From assembly GCF_002433005.1 (NCBI RefSeq), contig NZ_DJHF01000017.1:97643-161642 (forward strand): a stretch of DNA of 64,000 nucleotides. The letters run 5' to 3'. Shown in pieces: positions 43,890-51,365 of this stretch. Each line of letters starts with the position of its first letter. Position 1 is the stretch's first letter. The position numbers and the translations under genes were made by a program. Origin of the DNA: Acetomicrobium sp. UBA5826. GTDB lineage: Bacteria > Synergistota > Synergistia > Synergistales > Acetomicrobiaceae. A model generated the notes under the pieces. It was given only the letters and a program-made list of their open reading frames with translations, searched no databases and was not told the origin of the DNA.

Positions 43890-43908
43890 GTTGTAGTAAT
43901 TATACAAC
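43890..43908. promoter_or_regulatory. Inverted repeat next to the livK promoter, possible operator
   Basis: GTTGTA and TACAAC arms of 6 bp with a 7-nt spacer lie just upstream of the -35 box. It may be an operator for an unidentified regulator, or chance. Confidence 0.35.
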
Positions 43909-43975
43909 ATACTCTTCGCCAAACAAAAGACATGAACTCAAAACCAATTAGAGGAAAGGGGTTCAGGTGCAGTTT

Positions 43976-45184
43976 TTATGCTAAACTAAATTCTCTGGCG
44001 ACTGCTCTAACAGCTTTCTCTGCATCATATTTGGGAACCAATGTGGATATTTTGATCTCGGATGTGCTGGTGCCAAGCAATTTTACGCCTTCTTTATTAA
44101 GGGCCGCAAAGAATCTTGCCGCAACACCGGGTGCTGACTCCATGCCTACGCCTACCGCCGTTATCTTTGCAACTTCGTCATCTTCTATGAGCCTATGTTC
44201 GCCGTATTGAGATAAGACCTCTTCAACTACCTCCCTGACCCTTTCGCTTGCCCCCTCAACGACAGTAAACGTCAGATAGGTGTATCCGTTGTCCTTCACT
44301 ATGGAGATCATGTCCAAGTTGATATTATTTGAAGCTAATGATTCAAATAGATGAACTTGAGCCCTTTGTCCACCCGACATCGGGCTGATCGTGAACTTGC
44401 GTTGGTTTTTGTCCATCGTCACTCCCATTACTACAGGTTGTTCCAGCCATTCCGGCAAAGCATTCACCACGTAAGTCCCCCTCTCTTCTGAAAATGTTGA
44501 AGCACAGTATAGTGCCACGTTAAACTTCTTGGCTATCTCTACGGCCCTGGAATGAACGACCTTTGCCCCCATGGATGCGAGCTCCATGAGCTCGTCGTAC
44601 GTTATATATTCGTGCTTTTTAGCAGAAGGAATAATCTTGGGATCGCAGGCAAAGACTCCGGCTACGTCGCTGTAAATCTCGCATTTAGTGTTCAGCTTCG
44701 CTGCTATTGCAACGGCAGACGTGTCTGAACCACCCCGTCCCAGCGTCGTGATGTCCTTCAAATTGGTTATTCCCTGAAAACCGGTGACGACGATAACGTC
44801 GTTGGTATGAAATTCATCGAGCAACCTTTCGGCGTTTATGTCGATTATGCGAGCGTTGTTGAAATCGGATGTGGTGATCATCTCGAGCTGAAAGGCGTTG
44901 AAGGACACAGAGGGCACGCCGATGTCATTGAGCGCGATGGAAAGTAAAGCCGCTGTAACCTGTTCGCCGGTAGAAAGTAACATGTCCAGCTCGCGTGGCT
45001 TAGGTGAGTCGCTAACACTTTTTGCCAAGGCGATCAGTTCGTCAGTGGTCTTTCCCATGGCCGAGACCACCACGCATACCTTCTCTTCCGACTCGACTGT
45101 CTTTTTTATCTTCTCTGCGATCTTTTTGATCTTTTCAGGCGTCGCAACCGATGAACCTCCGTATTTTTGTACGATCAAGGACAT
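43976..45184 (-). CDS. lysC: Aspartate kinase
   Basis: A 402-residue enzyme that phosphorylates aspartate, the first step toward lysine, threonine and methionine. It opens with VQKYGGSSVATPEKI, has VVVSAMGKTTDEL and GRGGSDTSAVAIAAKL, and ends in two ACT domains likely binding a feedback amino acid. AGGG lies before the ATG. It is the last gene of dapA-dapB-dapH-lysC, 24 bp after dapH, and so shares the T-box control. Confidence 0.95.
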   Translation of the reverse strand: MSLIVQKYGGSSVATPEKIKKIAEKIKKTVESEEKVCVVVSAMGKTTDELIALAKSVSDSPKPRELDMLLSTGEQVTAALLSIALNDIGVPSVSFNAFQLEMITTSDFNNARIIDINAERLLDEFHTNDVIVVTGFQGITNLKDITTLGRGGSDTSAVAIAAKLNTKCEIYSDVAGVFACDPKIIPSAKKHEYITYDELMELASMGAKVVHSRAVEIAKKFNVALYCASTFSEERGTYVVNALPEWLEQPVVMGVTMDKNQRKFTISPMSGGQRAQVHLFESLASNNINLDMISIVKDNGYTYLTFTVVEGASERVREVVEEVLSQYGEHRLIEDDEVAKITAVGVGMESAPGVAARFFAALNKEGVKLLGTSTSEIKISTLVPKYDAEKAVRAVAREFSLA

Positions 45185-45207
45185 ATCCCTCCATTAATTT
45201 GTCGTTG

Positions 45208-45906
45208 CTATAGATTTCTCAATTCTTCGACGATTTTGCTCTTTTGGGCGACGTTTTCGTCCACTATCTTCACAACCCTCGCCGGGGCACCAATAACCAC
45301 GGCATTTTCCGGTACATCTTTTGTAACAATGGAGCCTGCGCCCACTATGGCACCGCTTCCTATTTTTACTCCCTCCAAGACTACGGCGTTGGCGCCGATT
45401 AAAACTTTGTCTCCAATGATGACGGGAGTAGCGCTTGGTGGCTCTATAACGCCAGCTATAACAGCACCTGCTCCTATGTGGCAGTTGGATCCGATGATTG
45501 CCCTTCCGCCGATCACTGCATTCATATCTATCATTGTGCCCGCTCCGATGACCGCTCCTATGTTTATCACTGCGCCCATCATGATCACCGCACCTTTGCC
45601 TATATCGACCATGTCCCTTATTACCGCCCCAGGTTCTATGCGGGCATCGTATTTCGTGAGATCAGCCAGCGGGACGGCAGAATTTCGTGCCCTCATCTCG
45701 ATGTGATAACCCCTAATGCGTCCTTTATTGCTTTCAATTACCTCTTCGATCTCTTTATAATCTCCTAACAGGACACCGAAATCGAGACCACCCACGAATT
45801 TCACGTTTTTTATTTCAAGGCCCTTCAGATCTCCGGATACGAAAGCAATCGAGGGCGTCGTCTTTTGAGATTGGCTTATCAGCTTTATGATTTCTTCAGG
45901 CTGCAT
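45208..45906 (-). CDS. dapH: 2,3,4,5-tetrahydropyridine-2,6-dicarboxylate N-acetyltransferase
   Basis: A 232-residue hexapeptide-repeat transferase that acetylates tetrahydrodipicolinate in the acetylase branch of lysine synthesis. The N-terminal domain is followed by a left-handed beta-helix with many I-G-x-G-A repeats (GAVIMMGAVINIGAVIGAGT). DapH rather than succinyl-type DapD is supported by length and the FVGGLDFGVLLGDYKEI region. It overlaps dapB by 22 bp. Confidence 0.93.
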   Translation of the reverse strand: MQPEEIIKLISQSQKTTPSIAFVSGDLKGLEIKNVKFVGGLDFGVLLGDYKEIEEVIESNKGRIRGYHIEMRARNSAVPLADLTKYDARIEPGAVIRDMVDIGKGAVIMMGAVINIGAVIGAGTMIDMNAVIGGRAIIGSNCHIGAGAVIAGVIEPPSATPVIIGDKVLIGANAVVLEGVKIGSGAIVGAGSIVTKDVPENAVVIGAPARVVKIVDENVAQKSKIVEELRNL

Positions 45907-46541
45907 TGAAGCACCTCCTCGAAGCTGTAAAGCCCGGGTTTTGCGGTGGCTGCAAACTCCGCTGCCATTAAAGCGCCGTAGGCAAAGACGCTTCGCGATA
46001 TCGCCCTATGGTTAAAGGAGAGCACCTCGCCCTCGTTTGAAAAGATTACATTATGATCTCCCGGTACACCGCCGATCCTAAGAGAATGCATGAGACAAGG
46101 CCTTCCGGTGGCATTTTGAAGCATGATTGCCGTTCCCGAGGGAGCGTCCTTTTTCTTGTTATGATGTATCTCGACGATCTCCAGATCCCAATCCTCGAAG
46201 AATTTTGAGTAATTCGCAAGGATTATTTTTAAGGCGTTGATGCCGATGGAGAAGTTATAGCTTTGCACCACAGGTACTTGCCTTGCAAGTTCCCTTAACA
46301 TTTCAAAGTCACTGTCTTGGAGGCCAGTGGTTCCTATCACCAAAGCTGCCCCATGTTCTCTGCAAAGCCGGACCGTCTCTGGAAGGCAGCTTGGATTTGA
46401 GAAATCTATTATGACGTCGGGTTTGCCACCATCGCTCCAGCTTCCTTCGTAGTTAACGGTCAGACACAATGTGTGATCGACAAATGCCTTCTGAATTTCC
46501 TGTCCCATCCTGCCGGTCGACCCAACTAGGCCATAACGCAT
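45885..46541 (-). CDS. dapB: 4-hydroxy-tetrahydrodipicolinate reductase
   Basis: It reduces the DapA product with NAD(P)H. The 218-residue protein has the Rossmann start MRYGLVGSTGRMGQEI and the catalytic signature EIHHNKKKDAPSGTA. It is shorter than the 240-270 residues usual in the family, with a compact N-terminal domain. It overlaps dapA by 16 bp and dapH by 22 bp. Confidence 0.93.
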   Translation of the reverse strand: MRYGLVGSTGRMGQEIQKAFVDHTLCLTVNYEGSWSDGGKPDVIIDFSNPSCLPETVRLCREHGAALVIGTTGLQDSDFEMLRELARQVPVVQSYNFSIGINALKIILANYSKFFEDWDLEIVEIHHNKKKDAPSGTAIMLQNATGRPCLMHSLRIGGVPGDHNVIFSNEGEVLSFNHRAISRSVFAYGALMAAEFAATAKPGLYSFEEVLQCSLKKS

Positions 46542-47425
46542 TGCAGTATCCTCCCTTCTGTCATAGCCCTGTCAACTTCCGCCATCGCCTTCTGCGATGC
46601 GGGAACTAGAGGAAGGCGCAGCTCGTTTTTGCACAAGCCCAACTTGCTGGCGGCATATTTCACGGGAATTGGATTCGTCTCGCAGAAAAGACCCTTCATT
46701 AAGGGGAAAAGCTGCAGATGAAGACGGCGCGCTTCCTCTGCGTTTCCCTGCAGTGCGTAGCGCATCATGTCAGAAGTTTCCTTTGGCGCTACGTTGGAAA
46801 GGACTGAGATTACACCGTCTCCTCCAGCGTTTACCAGATGAAAGGCCTGATCGTCGTTACCGGAAAGCACAGCGAAGTCCCCTCTTGCCTTTTTCACCAT
46901 TCTTATCAGCGAATCGACTTGCGCCTGACTGCCTGATGCCTCCTTTATCCCCACTATGTTTGAAATCTCGGTCAGCCTTAAAACTGTCTCGGGCAGTATG
47001 TTGACGCCCGTCCTGCCAGGAACGTTATAGATGATTATTTGACCGCTTCCCAGACGTGAGGCAATTGTTCGGTAATGTTGATAGAGCCCTTCCTGAGGCG
47101 GTTTGTTGTAGTAAGGCGTTACGATCAATACTGCATCAGCTCCTAAGGAAAGCGCTGCAAGTGATGTCTCTGCCGTTGTTTGTGTACAATTTGAACCCGT
47201 GCCGATCACAACAGGGATCTTACCTCCCACTTTATTGATGCAAAAACGTATGATCTCATTTTTCTCCGAGCTTGAGATCGTAGCTGCCTCTCCAGTGGTT
47301 CCAAGCACCACCAGAAAATCTACGCCGTTTCTTACCTGAAAATCAAGTAACTTTTCGAGGCTATCAAAATCTACCTTTCCTTCATTAAAAGGCGTTATCA
47401 ATGCGGTGCCAGTTCCCCTAAACAT
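46526..47425 (-). CDS. dapA: 4-hydroxy-tetrahydrodipicolinate synthase
   Basis: It condenses pyruvate and aspartate semialdehyde. The 299-residue protein starts MFRGTGTALITPF and has VVLGTTGEAATIS, the Tyr in TPYYNKPPQEGL, and the Schiff-base Lys in VGIKEASG. An AGGAGGG lies before the ATG at 47425. Reading further upstream would enter the T-box terminator. First gene of the lysine operon. Confidence 0.96.
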   Translation of the reverse strand: MFRGTGTALITPFNEGKVDFDSLEKLLDFQVRNGVDFLVVLGTTGEAATISSSEKNEIIRFCINKVGGKIPVVIGTGSNCTQTTAETSLAALSLGADAVLIVTPYYNKPPQEGLYQHYRTIASRLGSGQIIIYNVPGRTGVNILPETVLRLTEISNIVGIKEASGSQAQVDSLIRMVKKARGDFAVLSGNDDQAFHLVNAGGDGVISVLSNVAPKETSDMMRYALQGNAEEARRLHLQLFPLMKGLFCETNPIPVKYAASKLGLCKNELRLPLVPASQKAMAEVDRAMTEGRILQCVMA

Positions 47426-47450
47426 GTCTATCCCTCCTATATTTGGATAT

Positions 47451-47736
47451 AAAAAAGCTCGTCCCAAAAAACTGGGACGAGCCATAATACCCGCGGTACC
47501 ACCCATCTTGAACACCTCTGCTATATGGACAAAGATGTTCCTCTCTTTAGCCCTTTAACGGAGGCAACCCGGGCATGTACTTCGGCCACATAACGCCTTT
47601 CCATGCCAGCTACCGCAAGCTTTGGGCCTTACGGTGCATCAAGAGCGCCTCTCAGCTCGTTAAACGCTCCTCTCTGTTGATGCCTGAACCCTCCAGCCTC
47701 TTGCGTCATCGCCGTTACCATATTAAAAAATGAGTT
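47451..47736 (-). ncRNA. T-box riboswitch controlling the dapA-dapB-dapH-lysC operon
   Basis: The leader contains the diagnostic block GATGGGTGGTACCGCGGG (minus strand, near 47491-47508) and an intrinsic terminator with the 9-bp stem GCTCGTCCC/GGGACGAGC (47457-47482) followed by six T. Upstream are an AGAGAG motif, the apical GCTGAGAGGCGC, and a stem I with base helix CGCAAG/CTTGCG. The codon next to the base helix on the 3' side is AAA (plus coordinates 47621-47623), which would read lysine and suits the operon. The specifier is a fold-based reading and not certain. Confidence 0.9.
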
Positions 47737-47742
47737 GCATGA

Positions 47743-47771
47743 ATCTTACAAGGATATTTTTAATTTGTCAA
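47743..47771 (-). promoter_or_regulatory. Promoter of the T-box and lysine operon
   Basis: A perfect TTGACA (47766-47771) and TAAGAT (47743-47748) on the minus strand are 17 bp apart, placing the start near 47736 at the beginning of the T-box leader. Confidence 0.75.
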
Positions 47772-47777
47772 TGGGTC

Positions 47778-48191
47778 TTACTCGCTTTTTGCACGTTCCA
47801 ATCTTGTCCTTGCCCGCTTGCCGTCAGGATCTCCAAACCACGGCACTATGCAGAGGAACCTAAAGGGTTTGTCCGAGGCGTTTCCGTAGGAATGAGAAAC
47901 GTTAGGTGGCACGAAAGCCCAGGACTTTTCGGGCAGGTCCCACGTCACTCCTTCTATGATGACCTGACCGTGTCCTTCCAGGGTGATCAGGTAGTGCGGC
48001 CATTCGTGTTGGTGTTCGGAGATCATCCTGTTTGGCGGAAGGGTAAAGAAACGGACGACGTAATCGTCGAAGAAGCGTCCGGGGCCGAAGACTATTCGTT
48101 TCACCACCCCTTCCCCGAGTGAAAAGGCCTTAAGCTCAAGGAGGTCTTCCAGCTTTCCCGCCAAAGGCTCTCTTAAATCTTCATCCGTCAT
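47778..48191 (-). CDS. Cupin-domain protein
   Basis: A 137-residue single cupin with the metal-binding pattern ISEHQHEWPHYLITLEGHG and PPNVSHSYGN. Function is not known. Its ATG overlaps the stop of the molybdenum hydroxylase gene by 4 bp (ATGA), so the two are translated together; it may be a sensor, isomerase or accessory protein for that pathway. Confidence 0.8.
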   Translation of the reverse strand: MTDEDLREPLAGKLEDLLELKAFSLGEGVVKRIVFGPGRFFDDYVVRFFTLPPNRMISEHQHEWPHYLITLEGHGQVIIEGVTWDLPEKSWAFVPPNVSHSYGNASDKPFRFLCIVPWFGDPDGKRARTRLERAKSE

Positions 48192-50983
48192 TTTCTAGCC
48201 TCCTCCAAAGCTTTTAGTATCCTATCCGGAGTTGCAGGAATCGTCTTAAGCCTGATGCCGCAGGCGTTGTGTATCGCATTTATTATAGCTGCATGAGGTG
48301 CCGAAAGGGGAACCTCTCCAGTGCCGGAAGCGCCAAAGGGACCGAACTCCCTGGGAGATTCCATGTGTATCAGGCGGATATTGTCGGGTATATCCTTGAT
48401 GTAAGGAAACCCGCAAGCTAATAGGTTGTTGTGCTTTTTTACGTCCTCGAAGTTTTCCTTCAATGCAAACCCTATGCCCTGAGCGATGCCTCCGTAAAGT
48501 TGTCCCTCTACAACGGCGTAGTTATTGATCTTTCCCACGTCACATGCCAGCGTCATGCGATCGACGGTCGTCTCTCCTGTCGTTACGTCCACGGATACCT
48601 CTGCTAAAAAGAGGCCGAACATGTGATTGGCAAAGGGATAGCCCTGTCCCGTCTCGTCGTCCATGCCCGTGCAGTGTTGAACCTCACCATTTACGTTTCG
48701 CAAGGTAGCTTTATAGTAGCCCTCGTAGTAAGTGGGTATGCCTTCGGCGATCATCTCGTCGTAAGTCCTGTACGTGCCGTCGGGCTTTCGCATGGCGTCA
48801 AGCAGTTTTCGGCAGCTGTCCATGATGGCCATCCCGACCATGACTTGAGAACGACTTGCAGCCGCTGCCCCACTGTTGGGCGCTTTGGCAGTATCGTTAC
48901 AGACAAGCTTTATTTGATCAGGCCTTAAGCCCAATGGCTTTAGCGCCTCGTGTGCCGTGCCGACACAACCCATGTCTGCTCCCTGTCCGTGATCTTCCCA
49001 TGTGTTGTAAAGTATGACTCCGTCTTTGGTAAGCTCGATGTGGCTGTTTGCCTCATCGGGGCCGTCGTCGTTTGAGTTGTAAATCCCTATGGCAACGCCC
49101 ACGCCATGCTTTATCTTATCGGTTGACAGGGCGGCAGCTCGCTTTTTAGCCTCTTCGTAAAGTGGCCGTATATGGGTGACCATTGCCTGAAGCGGATAAA
49201 CTTCCGGCCTTTGACCGCTCGGTAAGGTATCGCCAGGCTGGATTAAGTTCTTCTCGCGGAAATCCAAGGGGTCCATGCCGACCTTTTCAGCCAACATGTC
49301 TATGGCAAGCTCTCCTCCAAAGTAGGTTTGAGGTCCGCCGTAACATCTAAAAGCCGTGCACCATTTGTGGTTGGTAAATACGGTGTAACCGCATCCGCGG
49401 ATATTGTTTACTCTATATGGGGCAAGCATGAACTGTCCGCCCTTGTTGGTTAAGTCTTGGCTGGATTCGGAATATGGTCCATGGTCTACGTACCAGGTAT
49501 GCTCTAAGCCTATCAGCTTGCCATTTTCGTCAGCTCCAACGCGAATCCTCATCAAGAAGGGCGACCTCTTGGGCGTGCGAACGATGTGTTCTTTCATATC
49601 GAGCCTCATGTAAACGGGCCTTCCCGTGGCAATTACACAGGCGCCAATTAAGTGTTCGTTCGTGGGGCCGACCTTGTAGCCGAACGTGGCACCCATGTTA
49701 TTTTGTATGACGCGTATCTTTGAAGGCGGTAATCCTAAACCGCGGGCAATCATGAGTTGATGGCGGTACACGCAGATGCTTTTAGTCTGAAGCGTAAGAC
49801 GGCCTTCTTCGTCGAAATAGCCAAATCCGCAATCGGTCTCTATCGTCAAATGAGGTTGCCTCGAACTGTAAAATTCGTCTTCAACTACGTAGGGAGCTTT
49901 GTCCAAGTCTTCCTTTGGATCGTTGCCCTTCTTTATGGGCCTCTTGTTGAACACGTTTGGTATTCCGTCTATATCGGGTATATCCTCATGCACCTTTACT
50001 GCCCCTGGTACCATGGCGTCTTTGACGTTTAAAAGCGCTGGGAGCTCTTCGATTTCTACCTTCACGGCATCTGCAGCGGCCCTTGCGTGCTCTTCCGTGT
50101 CGGCACACACTATGGCGACTGCCTCTCCCCACTGGCGGATCTTGTCTCCTTCCTCTACGAGGATTCGACGTTCCCATCCGTTGGTCGTGGCGGTCTTAGA
50201 TCCCACCTGACCCCTTATTCTGTTCGTGCCCTTATTTGCGTAGATGTCCGCTGCCGTCACGATCTTATATACACCGGGCATCTTTTCTGCCTCGAGGAAA
50301 TCTATCTTTTTGACTATGGCATGATGGGTCTCAGGACATACGCAGGCAGCAAAAAGCGTCTCGTCAGGTAACTTTAGCGCTACGTCGTCGCCGAAGTCCC
50401 ACGTGCCGGTTGCCTTATATACCGCGCTTGGCCTCGGGTAATGGCTTCCCCATATTTTTCCGTCTCGAGTCAGTTCCGAGAAATCCGTCATCTCCTCTTC
50501 GCCGCGCAAGACTTTAGCGGCAAGCATGACGGCATCTACGATCTGAACGTAACCGGTGCATCTGCAGGCATTTCGGTTCTTCTGGAACCAATCTCGTACC
50601 TCTTCGCGGGTAGGATTTGGGTTTTCGTCGAGCAAGGCCTTGGAGCTCATGATAAATCCTGGCGTGCAAAAACCGCACTGTATAGCTCCCGTCTTTACGT
50701 AAGCCCACTGAAGTGCGTGAAGCTTGCCGGGCCTTCCTAAGCCTTCAATGGTGAGAATTTCAGCGTCTTCTGGTACCTTATCCCATCTTACGATGCAGGA
50801 ACGCACGAGCTTGCCGTTCATTATGACCTCGCATGCTCCGCATTGTCCCGATCCGCATCCGAGTTTTGTTCCCGTTAGCCCGAGTTGTTTTCGAATTATG
50901 TTGACCAGCATTGCGTCAGGTGAGGCAACTACGTGGTGAGGACATCCGTTGACCTTGATGCTTTTCCTTAAATACTGTTTCAT
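48188..50983 (-). CDS. Mop-type molybdenum aldehyde oxidoreductase (xanthine oxidase family)
   Basis: A 931-residue molybdenum hydroxylase with two [2Fe-2S] clusters and the Moco domain on one chain and no FAD domain, the plan of Desulfovibrio aldehyde oxidoreductase. The plant-type cluster uses C43, C48, C51, C63; the second uses C103, C106, C140, C142 (QCGFCTPG, ACRCTGY). The C-terminal catalytic glutamate lies in GASGTGEVPLSAPHAA. The ATG at 50983 follows GAGGAGG at 8 nt; the frame extends upstream but without a site. Electrons probably pass to a ferredoxin or flavoprotein. The substrate, aldehyde or purine-like, is unknown. It follows a Moco riboswitch candidate. Confidence 0.93.
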   Translation of the reverse strand: MKQYLRKSIKVNGCPHHVVASPDAMLVNIIRKQLGLTGTKLGCGSGQCGACEVIMNGKLVRSCIVRWDKVPEDAEILTIEGLGRPGKLHALQWAYVKTGAIQCGFCTPGFIMSSKALLDENPNPTREEVRDWFQKNRNACRCTGYVQIVDAVMLAAKVLRGEEEMTDFSELTRDGKIWGSHYPRPSAVYKATGTWDFGDDVALKLPDETLFAACVCPETHHAIVKKIDFLEAEKMPGVYKIVTAADIYANKGTNRIRGQVGSKTATTNGWERRILVEEGDKIRQWGEAVAIVCADTEEHARAAADAVKVEIEELPALLNVKDAMVPGAVKVHEDIPDIDGIPNVFNKRPIKKGNDPKEDLDKAPYVVEDEFYSSRQPHLTIETDCGFGYFDEEGRLTLQTKSICVYRHQLMIARGLGLPPSKIRVIQNNMGATFGYKVGPTNEHLIGACVIATGRPVYMRLDMKEHIVRTPKRSPFLMRIRVGADENGKLIGLEHTWYVDHGPYSESSQDLTNKGGQFMLAPYRVNNIRGCGYTVFTNHKWCTAFRCYGGPQTYFGGELAIDMLAEKVGMDPLDFREKNLIQPGDTLPSGQRPEVYPLQAMVTHIRPLYEEAKKRAAALSTDKIKHGVGVAIGIYNSNDDGPDEANSHIELTKDGVILYNTWEDHGQGADMGCVGTAHEALKPLGLRPDQIKLVCNDTAKAPNSGAAAASRSQVMVGMAIMDSCRKLLDAMRKPDGTYRTYDEMIAEGIPTYYEGYYKATLRNVNGEVQHCTGMDDETGQGYPFANHMFGLFLAEVSVDVTTGETTVDRMTLACDVGKINNYAVVEGQLYGGIAQGIGFALKENFEDVKKHNNLLACGFPYIKDIPDNIRLIHMESPREFGPFGASGTGEVPLSAPHAAIINAIHNACGIRLKTIPATPDRILKALEEARK

Positions 50984-51117
50984 GGTTTCCCTCCTCGTTT
51001 TTTCGAACGCCCTAAAGCTCAAATATGGCAAACTTCGACCCGGGTAACCTCCTTTCTTTAAGTTTTTAATTTGCCATACCAGCCTTAAAGCGTCCATCTA
51101 ACGCTAAAGGAGGTTAA

Positions 51118-51151
51118 AAAAAGCTGCCTCGCTTAAAGGAGGCAGCTTTTT
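51118..51151 (-). terminator. Terminator of the Moco riboswitch leader
   Basis: A perfect 13-bp stem AAAAAGCTGCCTC/GAGGCAGCTTTTT with an 8-nt loop lies between the riboswitch candidate and the molybdenum hydroxylase gene on the minus strand. It is a strong intrinsic terminator and a natural expression platform. Confidence 0.85.
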
Positions 51152-51159
51152 GCTAAAGA

Positions 51160-51300
51160 TAACTTACGGCAGGCGTAAGCTTTCTTTAACACATCCTCCT
51201 TTCCAAACATGGGAGGCATCCTCGTTTCCAAAGATACCCATTGGCCAGAAACCATGGAGCCCATGAAGGGTCTTTAGGTTAAATGGCTCGGAGTTATTTG
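51160..51300 (-). ncRNA. Moco-type riboswitch candidate
   Basis: On the minus strand the conserved-looking blocks occur in this order: CTCCGAGCC (51285-51293), GGAAACGAGG (51220-51229), GCCTCCCA (51210-51217), GGAAAGGAGG (51195-51204) and GCCTGCCG (51167-51174) in a CTTACG/CGTAAG hairpin. These match my memory of the Moco RNA motif, which senses molybdenum (or tungsten) cofactor. The terminator 8 bp downstream and a molybdenum enzyme as the first gene support it. The call rests on recollection, not on a covariance search. Confidence 0.75.
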
Positions 51301-51365
51301 TATATTTTATACACGCAATCGTAACATCAATAAACGTTTTATTCAAGATAGTTTATTAACCCAAA

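Noticed and set aside
47426..47515. An N-terminal extension of dapA by 30 residues
   Set aside because: It would translate through the T-box antiterminator and terminator; the strong AGGAGGG and family start are at 47425.
47608..47640. ACC (threonine) as T-box specifier
   Set aside because: It is in the internal loop but next to the upper helix, while AAA lies in the position next to the base helix and suits a lysine operon. Not fully excluded.
51164..51346. A 60-residue reading frame on the minus strand upstream of the aldehyde oxidoreductase
   Set aside because: It coincides with the riboswitch candidate and has no recognisable domain or ribosome site.
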